This document shows positions 16,936-26,417 of a DNA stretch of 64,000 nucleotides, one piece after another (the stretch's first letter is position 1; each line of letters starts with the position of its first letter). The stretch is from contig NZ_CP041969.1 in assembly GCF_014107495.1 (NCBI RefSeq), positions 1,609,001 to 1,673,000 of the forward strand, given 5' to 3'. A model generated the notes under the pieces. That model searched no databases and was not told where the DNA came from. It saw nothing but the letters and a program-made list of their open reading frames with translations. This DNA comes from Cohnella cholangitidis. Lineage in GTDB: Bacteria > Bacillota > Bacilli > Paenibacillales > Paenibacillaceae. The position numbers and the translations under genes are program-made.

Positions 16936-19012
16936 CTAGGTGTTAAAATAGACCACGAAAGGCTGGCTGTCCTCTTTGGTTTTTAAGCCGTTCCAACGCG
17001 CTTCATCGGTAATGACATCCCGTCTAAAGGTCATCTCGTAATTTTTGTTCGGCTGCAGCTCGTCATGAAGCTTGAGCACGACGTCGTATACGACCTTGCC
17101 CGGATCGTTAAGAACGTCATCGCCGATCGATACGTTTGCCCCGCTCTTTTCCCGGATAAAAAAGGCGGCTTCGCTCACGTTCGTTACCGGCTCGCTGAAA
17201 AAACCTTGACCGTATAACGGTCTAGAGCGATCGCCTGCGTGACGTAAGGCACCGGATTCGCGACGTCGGTTCCGGCGAACTGCTGCTTATCCGCGTCATT
17301 GGAAACGACGAGCCCCGAGACTCCCGTCACCCAGCCCGCATAGACGTGCCCCGGGCGGAACAACTCCGGATTGCTTTCTTTGGTTCGATATTGGACCGAG
17401 TACGTGTTGTCGTTTCCGGCTTTCGGTTTAACGAAGGCTACCCAATCTTTCGCGGAAATGCCGTTTCCGTTGTCCTTAGTAATCGTCAGCTTTAAGTTGT
17501 TAAGATCGTTCCCCGTTAGGGAACGGTTAAAGGTTACCTCTACGGTGTTCTGATTGATCGCCCTTATGCTTTGTAACTGGACGGGCTTCTCGGGATTCGC
17601 GATGCCCCCGAACATCCAGCCCGAACTCGTATCCATGACGTTGCCGTTCAAATCCGGTATATTCGCCACGGTTAATTGGTAGACAGTAGCGTCCTGCTGA
17701 GCGGAAGTTCGAAGCGTAACGGTCTTACCGTCGCTTTCCGCAATTGCTTGAATGACGTACAACCCTTTGTCGAGACTGTAACGGTCGTTCAGCACCGCGT
17801 ACTCGGGTTTGATTTTCTCGTTGAATTTGACCGTTAGCGTCGCGTTCGCGTTCACGTTCACGGAAGTGATCTTCGGTTTCGAATTTTCGTTATTCCCTTG
17901 GATGTATAGATCGTTGCGGGCATCCATCGCGTTCCCTGCCAGATCCCTCACGTTGCGGACCGTTAACTGATAGGTCTTGCCATCCGATTGTTCGGACGTA
18001 GTGAACGTGACTTTCCGTTGGTCTGCGGATAATTGCAAAGTCGTCAATTTCAAGCCGTTGTTGAATTGATAGTTGGACGATTGAGTGGCGGATTTCTGCT
18101 CTACTTGTTCGGAGAACGTAATCTCGTACGTTCGGTTCGATAGCTTCACCGGCTGAGAGATCACCTGAGGTTTGATCGTGTCGTCCGCTGCGGACATATA
18201 ATTCCACGCGATACCGTCAACCGACAGCGTATGGTAAACGCCGCCGCTTTGCCGATCCGTCCATAAGACGATCGTCATCCCGTCTTGGCTCAACGCAGCT
18301 TGGTGAACGGTGCGATTATTGCCGTAAACGTCGCTGAGAACAAACCTGCTCTTGTCGATAACCTTATCGGATGGGTTCATCCATTGCTGCAGGTTAACTC
18401 TGACGGATTGATTGGATATTTGTTCGACCGAACGTACGAGCAACGGTTCGATATGCGTATCTACGTAGATCTCGTATGCGGCATCGACCAATAATCCCCG
18501 GGTCGCGTCTACCGTATAATCGCTAAGCTGAGGGATGAGCTTGCGATCCAAGGCATGGCTGACCGCCCCTCTTGCCCACTTGGATACTTGGCCCGTTACG
18601 GGGGTCACCCCGCCTCCCGTTACTCCGTAGCTTCTCGTGAAAATAGCCGCCAGCTGCTCTACCGTCACGTTGTTTCCCGGGGAAAATATTCTTGTTTTCG
18701 TTCCGTTCATTAAGCCGGCCCGCGTCACTTTCTGGATCTCTTGATAGGACCACCTCGTCTTAACCACATCGTCATAGCTAGGCGCCGAGTTTTGGGATGG
18801 CAGGTCCAGCAACCGGGACAACACGGCCGCCAGCTGCTCGCGCGACATCGGATCGTACAGGCGGGAGCTGCCGTCCGCGAAACCCGTAAAAATATTTTTT
18901 GCTTAAGCACCTCGAACTTCTGCTCCGTCGATAAATTCGAGGCCCCGAACGCGGTTATCGGCACGCTAACCAGCATTAGCAAGACAAGCATACCCGCAAT
19001 GACCTTTCTCAT
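16936..19012 (-). pseudogene. SLH-domain surface protein with Ig-like repeats, two frameshifts
   Basis: The signal peptide begins at the ATG at 19012 (AGGAGG seven bases upstream). S-layer-homology repeats follow, shown by NIFTGFADGSSRLYDPMSRE, REQLAAVLSRLLDL and VTVEQLAAIFTRSYGV. From about residue 190 several SbsA/BIG-type Ig-like modules repeat the pattern YEITFSEQVEQ, VKFNEKIKP and VEVTFNRSLTG. Reading is broken at 18895-18900 (T6 on the plus strand, one base short) and at 17198-17203 (A6, one base short). Adding one base at each joins all parts into a product of about 692 residues. The protein would bind secondary cell-wall polymer through SLH and display the Ig-like stalk. Both breaks are in homopolymers, so sequencing error is likely. 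Confidence 0.78.
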
Positions 19013-19399
19013 TCCGCAACCTCCTCATCTCCTCCGCCTTGCGTCAGCTAAGTCAAGTTGCAGCGGTTTCAATGGTTTGACGCATGAAAGATACGTTTTG
19101 TTTCGATTATGAGAGGTTTTTAAATAAAAAGATACTTTTAGTATCGTGCTTGTCCAAAAAAAGTCCGTCAGAGGGCACCGCTGCTCCCCGACGGTGTAAC
19201 TATAGCCCACTACGGCTTGGCGTACCGATTTTCATCAATACCCACGCCAAATAACGGCACGGCGTGCCGTTATTGTTCGGTGAAAATAAAGTTTTAGACT
19301 GGAGTCGTTGATTTAACGCGGTTTTTGAATTAATGAATCTTCAGCTTTTGATAAAATAAGTTTTATAACAATGCATCATCTCTGCAGTCCCCGAAAGAG
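19013..19399. other. Intergenic region with promoter of the SLH gene and a palindrome
   Basis: This 387-base gap holds the leftward upstream region of the SLH gene, a GATAC-TTTTA-GTATC inverted repeat near 19130-19144, and the 25-base palindrome at 19250-19274. No coding region is credible. Base composition falls to AT-rich toward 19400, where the next block of genes begins. Confidence 0.5.
19250..19274. repeat. Solitary copy of the array B palindrome
   Basis: AATAACGGCAC and GTGCCGTTATT form perfect 11-base arms around GGC. About 25 bases to its left resemble the spacer that precedes the third palindrome of array B, 2.8 kb away, so it is a dispersed copy of that element and not a chance hairpin. 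It may act as a terminator for the leftward Usp gene. Confidence 0.8.
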
Positions 19400-19831
19400 T
19401 TAATGCACAATCAGGACTGGGCAACTCGATAGCTGTGAAACCTTGTGGCTGACACTTCCAAGCATCATTTCTTTTATGCCACTTAGCCCACGGCTCCCAA
19501 TAATAATGAGTTGCTGCTCGGTATCCCCTGCATATTTTAATATTTCATGTGCAGGATCTCCCTTAAGATGAACTGTTTCCGGGTTAATCCCCGCAGATTT
19601 TAATTTAGATTTGGCTTGTTGCAGCTGTTCCAAACTCGCTTTCTCCATTTCGTTCAATATTTCTTCCAAGAATTTCTCTGGTACATATGTCGTGCCATTC
19701 GACACATATTCCTGACTGACATTAACCAAGGTAACTTGAGTTTGTTTGTTTCGGGCTATTTCAATGGTTGCATCGAGGAGTTTGTTCGTTATTTCAGCTT
19801 TATCAATGGTCACCATAATTTTGTCAAACAT
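19400..19831 (-). CDS. Universal stress protein (UspA family)
   Basis: The 143-residue protein has the Usp fold: the N-terminal MVTIDKAEITNKLLDATIEI strand-helix, and the ATP-binding motif GSRGLSGIKEMMLGSVSHKV near residues 113-132. Usp proteins bind ATP and are linked to stress survival. AAAGGA lies eight bases before the ATG at 19831; an upstream ATG at 19840 is less well placed. It sits five bases after the MFS gene and is clearly cotranscribed with it. Both are more AT-rich than their neighbours. Confidence 0.9.
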   Translation of the reverse strand: MFDKIMVTIDKAEITNKLLDATIEIARNKQTQVTLVNVSQEYVSNGTTYVPEKFLEEILNEMEKASLEQLQQAKSKLKSAGINPETVHLKGDPAHEILKYAGDTEQQLIIIGSRGLSGIKEMMLGSVSHKVSQLSSCPVLIVH

Positions 19832-19836
19832 ATTTA

Positions 19837-21069
19837 TCATCCTTTCCTTGGCAGCTCGTAACTATTTCGGCTACCTACAAAACGGTTTCTTGCTGCTCCC
19901 ATACCGACTAAAAAGAGCAAGACCGAAGCGCCAAGCAGAATGAAAAGTGGCAGGTTCCAACTATTTGTCGCATCATGCAGATACCCTATAAGAGCAGGAC
20001 CGACTGCGGCAAGAAGATATCCGATCGATTGCGCCATGCCGGACAGTTCCGCTGCTTGATGCGCATTTTCAGCACGTAACCCGAAAAACATCATGGACAA
20101 GCTAAAGGCGAAGCCGCCACCAATTCCGAGCATGATGATCCACAACAGAATGATGTTAGAGCTTCCGTAAAGAAGTCCGACCGTTCCCGTCAAAAGCAAA
20201 ATGGTTGTAATGGCCACTAACATCCGTTGGCTGGACATACGCCCAGCAATAACGGGGACAATAAAGGCAAATGGAAGCATAGCTAGCTGCATGATCGAGA
20301 GGTACCATCCTGATTGGTTTAAGTCAATTCCTTGCTGCGTTAAAATTTCAGGCAACCATGCGATCAATACATAGAAAACCATGGACTGTATACCCATAAA
20401 CATGGTTACTTGCCAAGCAAGCGGGGATCTCCAAACATTCACATCGTTGCTGGCCATATTTTGACTCGTCGTGGCTGTTTGCTTCGTTTGATTTCTTAAT
20501 TGGGGTAACCAACAGAGGATCGATACAAAGCTTAGAATCCCCCATATTCCCAATGCTCCCTGCCATTTTAGACCTGCGTTCACGGCTAGAGGCACACTGA
20601 TTCCCGATGCGATTGCTCCACATAAACTCATTGAAATGGAGTAAACACCTGTGATGGAGCCAATTTTATTTGGAAAATCCCTTTTGATTATACTTGGCAA
20701 TAATACATTACATACGGCAATTGCGAATCCAAGAATTGCTGTCCCAATAAAAAGATTAGCTGCGCCAGATAAAGAACGTATTACAATACCTACAGTCAGA
20801 AAGAGTAAGGCGATCATTATGATACGTTCAACCCCATACCTTTGTCCTAATTTTGGTACTAGAGGCGATAAAAAAGCAAAGGCAAGCAAGGGTACCGTTG
20901 TAATCAGGCCTGCTAATGTACTTGAAATATGAACGTCATCTTTTATGAGACTCACTAATGGACCGACTGATGTTAAGGGAGTACGTAAATTAGCTGCAAT
21001 AACAATAATGCCGAGAATGATCAGCCCTATAGAGGATGGTACGGTTTTATTATTTTGTTTGTTCGGCAT
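19837..21069 (-). CDS. MFS transporter of the CynX/NimT type
   Basis: The 410-residue protein has 12 predicted membrane segments. The first, ending in IVIAANLRTPLTSVGPLVS, carries the AANLRTPLTSVGP signature typical of the CynX (cyanate) / NimT (nitroimidazole) family. The substrate cannot be deduced. It forms a two-gene operon with the Usp gene, with a palindromic AT-rich operator region upstream. An XRE-cupin regulator is encoded immediately upstream in the same direction, making a regulator-transporter pair likely. Confidence 0.86.
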   Translation of the reverse strand: MPNKQNNKTVPSSIGLIILGIIVIAANLRTPLTSVGPLVSLIKDDVHISSTLAGLITTVPLLAFAFLSPLVPKLGQRYGVERIIMIALLFLTVGIVIRSLSGAANLFIGTAILGFAIAVCNVLLPSIIKRDFPNKIGSITGVYSISMSLCGAIASGISVPLAVNAGLKWQGALGIWGILSFVSILCWLPQLRNQTKQTATTSQNMASNDVNVWRSPLAWQVTMFMGIQSMVFYVLIAWLPEILTQQGIDLNQSGWYLSIMQLAMLPFAFIVPVIAGRMSSQRMLVAITTILLLTGTVGLLYGSSNIILLWIIMLGIGGGFAFSLSMMFFGLRAENAHQAAELSGMAQSIGYLLAAVGPALIGYLHDATNSWNLPLFILLGASVLLFLVGMGAARNRFVGSRNSYELPRKG

Positions 21070-21150
21070 TCTTAATTTCTCCTTCCTGAATTCTTACGTA
21101 ATATTTGCTTCCTGCTGATTGAAAAAAACGATACATCCGCGCGAATAAAC

Positions 21151-21203
21151 AAAGTATATTATAATATATTATTTTTATCAATAAATACTTTATAATATAC
21201 TTT
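21151..21203. promoter_or_regulatory. AT-rich inverted repeat upstream of the MFS-Usp operon
   Basis: AAAGTATATTATAA (21151-21164) and its exact complement TTATAATATACTTT (21190-21203) form 14-base arms 25 bases apart. The core AGTATATTAT recurs at 21879-21888 in front of the XRE-cupin gene. This suggests an operator shared by both transcripts and bound by that regulator. Confidence 0.55.
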
Positions 21204-21220
21204 AGTTCATTTAAAAACAA

Positions 21221-21265
21221 AAATACAACCCTGAAATTCCCGTCATGGAATTCAAAGTTGTATTT
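21221..21265 (-). terminator. Terminator of the XRE-cupin gene
   Basis: AAATACAAC (21221-21229) pairs with GTTGTATTT (21257-21265), with an inner GAATTCC/GGAATTC-like stem. On the minus strand it is followed by TTTTTGTTTTT. It separates the regulator from the MFS operon. Confidence 0.75.
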
Positions 21266-21285
21266 AATAAGTGGAATTTTCGACT

Positions 21286-21846
21286 TTAGAAACCGTACTT
21301 CAAGGATATATGGAGCACTGTTTCGCTATCCGTATGATTGGTATAAGAATGAGGACAATCTGCACGAAAACTGATAGTATCATATTGATTCAATGTGTAA
21401 ATCTCTCCATTGACTTGAATTTCAATGGAACCAGTCATGACTGTCGCAATTTCAGATGTATTGACATGATGACCTTCAGGCTGATACGAGCTATTTGGCT
21501 GCAAGTAAGCCCGACACATTTCAATATCGTTACTTTTAAAGACCGGTTCAATGATCCAATTCTTTTGATCATTAGAAAACCGCAGTCCTTCACCTGCTCG
21601 ATACAAACTAGCAGAGTCTTCTGATTTGAACAAAGCCAATAGCGGTAAAGATATCCCTTTTGAAATTTTCCATATAATCGCCAAAGTTGGATTTGTCTCT
21701 CCACGTTCGATATTCCCCAGAGTAAGTTTACTTACGCCCGTTAGTTCCGATAAGTCTTCCAAGCTCATGTTTTTTTCTTTTCTGTACTTTTTCAAGGCAA
21801 CACCGATTTGTAATACAATTTCTTTTGATTCATTGATGTCATCCAT
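21286..21846 (-). CDS. XRE-family regulator with C-terminal cupin domain
   Basis: The 186-residue protein has an N-terminal Cro/CI HTH (about 10-70; MSLEDLSELTGVSKLTLGNI is the HTH) and a small cupin domain (about 105-180; YQPEGHHVNTSEI, FRADCPHSYTNHT). This SutR/PuuR-type architecture usually represses a nearby transporter gene and is relieved by a small ligand. The start is ATG 21846 with GAGGTG six bases upstream. It precedes the MFS-Usp operon and a shared AGTATATTAT motif is present in both upstream regions. Confidence 0.88.
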   Translation of the reverse strand: MDDINESKEIVLQIGVALKKYRKEKNMSLEDLSELTGVSKLTLGNIERGETNPTLAIIWKISKGISLPLLALFKSEDSASLYRAGEGLRFSNDQKNWIIEPVFKSNDIEMCRAYLQPNSSYQPEGHHVNTSEIATVMTGSIEIQVNGEIYTLNQYDTISFRADCPHSYTNHTDSETVLHISLKYGF

Positions 21847-21878
21847 TAGATTCACCTCAACAAAAAACAGTTATAGCT

Positions 21879-21888
21879 AGTATATTAT
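21879..21888. promoter_or_regulatory. Candidate operator half upstream of the XRE-cupin gene
   Basis: AGTATATTAT repeats the core of the inverted repeat found before the MFS gene, about 33 bases upstream of the regulator's start. Autoregulation is inferred. Confidence 0.4.
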
Positions 21889-22021
21889 TTATCTAAATTC
21901 TTTTCCATACGAGTAGTATTTGATGGTGGACTACACTCCTATGAAAAAATAATCTGCCCGTTTAGCTTAATGAAACTTTGTCAGTTATTTTTCCAGTCTA
22001 CAACTTTATTTTCTTCGAACA

Positions 22022-22384
22022 GCTATCCTTGACGTTTCGCCGACCTGCTGGCAAATAACGGCACGGCGTGCCGCTATCCTTGCCAATTTCCCCGTTCGCT
22101 GAACCATAACGGCACCGCGTGCCGCTATTACGCTTATTCATCGGTAACCACGCCAAATAACGGCACCACGTGCCGCTATCCTTGACGTTTCGCCGACCTG
22201 CTGGCAAATAACGGCACGGCGTGCCGCTATCCTTGCCAATTTCCCCGTTCGCTGAACCATAACGGCACCGCGTGCCGCTATTACGCTTATTCATCGGTAA
22301 CCACGCCAAATAACGGCACCACGTGCCGTTATCCTTGACGTTTCGCCGACCTGCTGGCAATTAACGGCACGGCGTGCTGCTATT
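22022..22384. repeat. Array B: seven palindromes spaced exactly 51 bp
   Basis: CGGCAC-N3-GTGCCG palindromes start at 22059, 22110, 22161, 22212, 22263, 22314 and 22365, every spacing being 51 bases. The central triplet cycles GGC, CGC, CAC. Three different spacers (about 36 bases each) cycle with it, so a 153-base higher-order unit is present two and one third times. The last palindrome is degenerate (GTGCTG) and lies eight bases from the phosphoesterase stop codon. Nothing is coding, although frames stay open because 51 is divisible by three. Confidence 0.93.
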
Positions 22385-22387
22385 TCC

Positions 22388-23329
22388 TCACGCTCTGGAA
22401 AACCGATTCGGAGAATGCTTGCGCTGGCGAACGACTTTCTTGCCGTTCGCGAGCCGGCACCAAGTCTCGAAGCCCTGTCGGTGCTGCCGCAGCCGGATCA
22501 CCCGAGCCCCCCTCTGATACAATAGCCTGCCGTACGTGTTATATCCGGTGGCCCTTCCATAGCATAGCTTTATCCCGTGCAGTTCGCCGATGTAATCGTT
22601 GATATGGTCATGACCGCAGAACGTCCCCATCGCGCCACCCGTTTGAACCATCGCCGCGAATAGCCCCGAATTCAACTTCGGCGATTGCACTTTCTCGTAA
22701 CGATGACCGTAACAGACTCCGTAATCCCACGCCTCGCGATATTCCGGCAAAGGAATGTGAAGGAACATCAGGGACGAAACCGCGATACCCCCATTGTGCT
22801 CGCTCAGCGATAGAGCTTGCGAACGAACCCAGTCCACTTGGGACTGGCGAATCCAATCGTAGCCTTGGACGGAAGGATGCTCCGAGTAAGCCCCGCTATC
22901 GAGAAAGAAAAGCGCTGCGGCCGTCGCTCCTAGCGAATCCAATACCCGAACGACGAAGTTGCCGACTCCGTCCACGTCGACAGGACCCGCTTCGGCTATC
23001 GTGCCCGAATGCTCCAATTGAACGTTCATCAGCTGTTCCTTCGTTACGTTCTGCTCGCAATCGTGATTGCCGTATACGGCCGCCCACGGAATTCCGCTCT
23101 GCTCGGCGACGGATACGGCATCCCTATAGGACTGCAACGGATCGTTGCAGCCCATGCTCTCGATGACGTCTCCCGTAAATACGATCAGATCCGGTTGCTC
23201 TTCCGCGATCACCCGCTCCATGAGCGCTTTGGTGCGCATGTCTTCGGGATCGCCGTTCTTCCAATGCAAATCCGTGAACTGGACGATCGTAAACGTTCCG
23301 TCCCCGCGAAAAGCCAAATGCTTGTCCAT
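22388..23329 (-). CDS. Calcineurin-like metallophosphoesterase
   Basis: The 313-residue protein has all metallophosphatase motifs in order: VQFTDLHWKNGD (Asp-x-His), VFTGDVIES, YGNHDCE, LHIPLPEY and GHDHIND. It has no signal peptide, so it acts in the cytoplasm. The layout is that of the DCR2-like/phosphohydrolase group; substrate unknown. Genes for a DUF1904 protein and an aldehyde dehydrogenase lie upstream in the same direction with short gaps (19 and 32 bases), forming an operon. Array B begins immediately after its stop. Confidence 0.9.
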   Translation of the reverse strand: MDKHLAFRGDGTFTIVQFTDLHWKNGDPEDMRTKALMERVIAEEQPDLIVFTGDVIESMGCNDPLQSYRDAVSVAEQSGIPWAAVYGNHDCEQNVTKEQLMNVQLEHSGTIAEAGPVDVDGVGNFVVRVLDSLGATAAALFFLDSGAYSEHPSVQGYDWIRQSQVDWVRSQALSLSEHNGGIAVSSLMFLHIPLPEYREAWDYGVCYGHRYEKVQSPKLNSGLFAAMVQTGGAMGTFCGHDHINDYIGELHGIKLCYGRATGYNTYGRLLYQRGARVIRLRQHRQGFETWCRLANGKKVVRQRKHSPNRFSRA

Positions 23330-23348
23330 TGAATAACCTCGCAGTGTT

Positions 23349-23822
23349 CTATTCTCTTAAGGCATCATAGAGCTTGCTGGACATGGAGGAGTTAGAACTC
23401 GATATCAAAGCTTTCCTCGCCTTGCTCAGTTCTTCCTTCAGCCGTTGATTCTCGGATTGCAGGGCTTGAAGCTCCCCGTCACCGGTTTCGGTGGAGGAAA
23501 GTTTGACGCCGTTGGCATAATAGCTATCAGCTTCATAGATCCGGAAAGCGATCTCGAGCTCGGCGATGCCGAGCGACCGGACGTGCTTGTCGATGCATTC
23601 GGCCGATAGATCCCGAACCGACTGTCCGCGTTCGAACCAATTCACTTCGATGAAGGGATAGGAAGGGACGAACTCCCCTTCGAAACAAGCCGTCGTGTGC
23701 AGGCATTCCAGCAAAATATGATCCGCGGGACATTGGAATAGCTTCGCCAGCTCGGCGACTAACGGTTGGCTGATCGCGCGAACTTGCTCGGGAGCTAATC
23801 CCCTGATAAGCAGATGAGGCAT
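23349..23822 (-). CDS. DUF1904-family protein
   Basis: The 157-residue protein starts with PHLLIRGLAPEQVRAISQ and contains ECLHTTACFEGEFV and FIEVNWFERGQ, the tautomerase-like DUF1904 pattern known from Bacillota. The C-terminus adds a coiled coil (ELQALQSENQRLKEELSKAR) and a Ser-rich stretch. Function is unknown. It is the middle gene of the aldehyde dehydrogenase, DUF1904, phosphoesterase operon. Confidence 0.85.
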   Translation of the reverse strand: MPHLLIRGLAPEQVRAISQPLVAELAKLFQCPADHILLECLHTTACFEGEFVPSYPFIEVNWFERGQSVRDLSAECIDKHVRSLGIAELEIAFRIYEADSYYANGVKLSSTETGDGELQALQSENQRLKEELSKARKALISSSNSSMSSKLYDALRE

Positions 23823-23854
23823 ATGAACGAACTCCTTAAGTCGTATTAAATAGA

Positions 23855-25258
23855 TTAACGAAGCATTTTACGGATGACGCGCAATCCCCACTTGGACTTC
23901 GGATAACGGAAAGGGATATCGAAGCGGTTCGACTGCTTCAGAATGCTCTTGTAATGGGAAAACGCCCTAAACCCGAATTCCCCGTGATAACTGCCGATAC
24001 CGCTCGTGCCAACGCCGCCGAAAGGCAAATACGGAGTGGCGAGATGAACGATCGTATCGTTTATGCAGCCCCCTCCGAAAGCAAGGTTATCGACGATTTC
24101 CCGCTGAAACCCGGAGCTTTCCGAGAATACGTACAGCGCAAGCGGCTTCGGATGAACCCGGACCGTTGCCAGCGCTTCCTCCGTATTTTCATACTCCAGT
24201 ACGGGCAGGATCGGACCGAAAATCTCCTCCTGCATCGCTTTCGAATCAAGCGTTACCCCTTCCAGCAGCGTCGGGGCCAGCTTGCAGCCCGCTTCGTCGA
24301 CCTGACCGCCGTAAGTTATGCGAACGTCGTCGTTCAAGTAACCTAGCAATCTGCGGAAGTGGCGTTCGTTCACGATCTTGCCGTATTCGGGATCTTGGAT
24401 CGGCTCTCGGCCGTAGAATTCCTCGATTGCTTTGACCATGCGGCTCAGCAACTTCGCTTTTACTTCTTTATGTACGAGCAAATAATCCGGAGCAACGCAA
24501 GTCTGCCCCGCGTTCGTCAGTTTGCCGAATACGATTCTTCTGGCGGCAAGCTCGATATTCGCGTCCTTATGAACGATACACGGGCTTTTTCCGCCCAGCT
24601 CCAACGTCACCGGAATAAGCTGCTTGGCCGCCGCCTCCATGACGACCCGGCCGACCGGCGGGCTGCCCGTGAAAAAAATGTGGTCGAAGGGTTGCTTAAG
24701 CAGCTCCGTGCTCGCATCCAGCCCTCCTTCGACGACCGCCGCGTAGCGCTGCGGGAACGTTTCCCGAATGAGCCTCGCCAATAGGCCGGACGTAGCCGGA
24801 GCCATCTCCGAAGGCTTCAGAACCATCGTATTGCCGGCGGCGATCGCGGCGACCATCGGCACGAGCAACAATTGAAACGGATAATTCCAAGGTCCCATGA
24901 TCAACGTAGTTCCTAACGGCTCGGGCATGATTCGGCTGCTCGCTCCGAAAAGCGCAAGCGGCGTCCGTACTTTGCTTGGCTTGGCCCAACGCCGAACATG
25001 GCGCAGCGCCATGCGAATCTCGGTCAACACGATACCAATCTCCGTAGCGTACGCCTCTTGCTCGGACTTATTCAAATCCTGCTTTAACGCGGCTAGGATG
25101 TCCGGTTCGAATCGCTGGATCGCGTTCCGCAGTTTCATGAGCTGTTCCTTGCGAAAAGCGACCGGTCTCGTCTCGCCCGTCCGGTAATATTGTTTCTGAC
25201 TGCCGATTATAGCATCTAACGAAGCCGTTTCCGCCGCCTGTCCTATCCTATCGGTCAA
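23855..25258 (-). CDS. Aldehyde dehydrogenase, class 3 type
   Basis: The 467-residue enzyme oxidises aldehydes with NAD(P)+. Visible are the fold start [12 protein letters not shown], the catalytic Glu in [10 protein letters not shown], the nucleophile Cys in [11 protein letters not shown] and the [10 protein letters not shown] segment. The C-terminal FPYPKSK-like tail ([17 protein letters not shown]) is typical of fatty-aldehyde-type members such as YwdH. The start is TTG at 25258, with AAGGAG eight bases upstream. It is the first gene of a three-gene leftward operon. Confidence 0.92.
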   Translation of the reverse strand: MTDRIGQAAETASLDAIIGSQKQYYRTGETRPVAFRKEQLMKLRNAIQRFEPDILAALKQDLNKSEQEAYATEIGIVLTEIRMALRHVRRWAKPSKVRTPLALFGASSRIMPEPLGTTLIMGPWNYPFQLLLVPMVAAIAAGNTMVLKPSEMAPATSGLLARLIRETFPQRYAAVVEGGLDASTELLKQPFDHIFFTGSPPVGRVVMEAAAKQLIPVTLELGGKSPCIVHKDANIELAARRIVFGKLTNAGQTCVAPDYLLVHKEVKAKLLSRMVKAIEEFYGREPIQDPEYGKIVNERHFRRLLGYLNDDVRITYGGQVDEAGCKLAPTLLEGVTLDSKAMQEEIFGPILPVLEYENTEEALATVRVHPKPLALYVFSESSGFQREIVDNLAFGGGCINDTIVHLATPYLPFGGVGTSGIGSYHGEFGFRAFSHYKSILKQSNRFDIPFRYPKSKWGLRVIRKMLR

Positions 25259-25356
25259 GGTCCATTCTCCTTCTTCGGCCTTACTTAGTTCGTCTCTACA
25301 TTGAATTATCCAAGCAAACCGTTCTTAATGCAAATAAGTTTTGCGCGAAGCTCGGG

Positions 25357-25386
25357 TTGCGGCATCGGATTCCCATACGGTATGAT
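25357..25386 (+). promoter_or_regulatory. Sigma-A promoter of the small basic protein gene
   Basis: TTGCGG (25357-25362) and TATGAT (25381-25386) are 18 bases apart, 28 bases before the ATG at 25415. Confidence 0.5.
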
Positions 25387-25414
25387 CTAATCAAACATGG
25401 AGGTGTTGGATCAA

Positions 25415-25684
25415 ATGGGACAATCGAAATCCAAGCAACAACGTCGCAAGTCCGAACGAGCCGGTAAATGGAATCCGGAGACGAGCCGAAATCAATGGCA
25501 CAGAAAACCGCAAACGCAAGTCGTGTTGAACAAGAAAGCAGAACAGCGCCGAACGCTATGCCGCCAACAGGGCAGCCGCGACGGCGCTGATTTTTTGTTA
25601 ACCGCCTGGGTGCCGTTCAAGCCTCGTAATTGTATTTTTTCCGGGCGAATCGCTCCAACACGTTCACGAAGCCGTACAGGATAA
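25415..25684 (+). CDS. Small basic protein of unknown function, C-terminus uncertain
   Basis: The product begins MGQSKSKQQRRKSERAGKWN and is rich in Arg, Lys and Gln, as in short uncharacterised proteins of Paenibacillaceae. A promoter and GGAGG (11 bases upstream) support a real gene. The annotated 3' part overlaps the convergent permease gene by 68 bases and looks unnatural. One extra T in the T6 run near 25590 would give the ending FFVNRLGAVQAS and a stop near 25632, nearly removing the overlap, so a frameshift is suspected. An RNA-binding role is possible from charge alone. Confidence 0.5.
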   Translation: MGQSKSKQQRRKSERAGKWNPETSRNQWHRKPQTQVVLNKKAEQRRTLCRQQGSRDGADFLLTAWVPFKPRNCIFSGRIAPTRSRSRTG

Positions 25685-26417
25685 CGGATAAAAGCGCCAG
25701 CATCATGATGCTGACCATAACGAGGTTCATCTGAAACACCTGTCCGCCGTAAATGATCAAATAACCGAGCCCCGCTTTGGAAGACAGGAACTCCCCCATC
25801 ACTACCCCCACTAACGTTAATCCGACGTTTACTTTCAGCGTGGCGATAAAATGCGGAACGCTGGCCGGCAATAGCACCATCCTCAGCATTTGCAGCCGCG
25901 TTGCGCCAAAGGACTCCATGAGCTTGAGCTTCGTCTTGCTGATCTCCCTGAACCCGCTCTCCACCATAATAATCGTGACGATAATCGAGATGGCGACCGC
26001 CATGCCGTAGATCGAATACCGATCCCCAAGCCAAATATAGAAGATGGGTCCTAACGCGACCTTCGGCAGCGCGTTAAGCACGACGATATAAGGCTCCAGT
26101 ACCTTGGACGCGAACGTAGACCACCAGAACAGGACCGCGATCGCCGTTCCCAGCAGCATGGAGACGAAGATGCCGACCAATGTCTCCCAGCCGGAAATCC
26201 AAGTATGCCGAAGCAAGCTTCCTTCGAAAGCCAGCTCTCGGAAGGAGGATAACAAAAGCGACGGCTTGCTCGTTAGCATCGGATCGATCCATTTCCACTT
26301 TGCGGCCAGCTCCCAGAGAACGAGGAATACCGCCAGCAAGGAGATGCGGGATAATGCGATCAGGCGAAGCTTGCGTCTCTGGACGGTTAAGTAGCGTTTA
26401 TACAGAGGGGACGACAT
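25617..26417 (-). CDS. ABC importer permease, NitT/TauT family
   Basis: The 266-residue protein has about six membrane helices and the binding-protein-dependent permease EAA-like loop (MESFGATRLQMLRMVLLPAS). It is the inner-membrane part of an SsuC/TauC/ThiX-type importer for sulfonates, nitrate-like anions or pyrimidine precursors. I place the start at ATG 26417; the frame is open up to 26702, but that part is a shadow of the ATPase gene. It overlaps the ATPase gene by 20 bases. Confidence 0.88.
   Translation of the reverse strand: MSSPLYKRYLTVQRRKLRLIALSRISLLAVFLVLWELAAKWKWIDPMLTSKPSLLLSSFRELAFEGSLLRHTWISGWETLVGIFVSMLLGTAIAVLFWWSTFASKVLEPYIVVLNALPKVALGPIFYIWLGDRYSIYGMAVAISIIVTIIMVESGFREISKTKLKLMESFGATRLQMLRMVLLPASVPHFIATLKVNVGLTLVGVVMGEFLSSKAGLGYLIIYGGQVFQMNLVMVSIMMLALLSVILYGFVNVLERFARKKYNYEA

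Noticed and set aside
22022..22384. CRISPR array
   Set aside because: Palindromes at regular spacing look CRISPR-like, but the spacers recur with period three, the 15-base core is too short and no cas gene is in the window.
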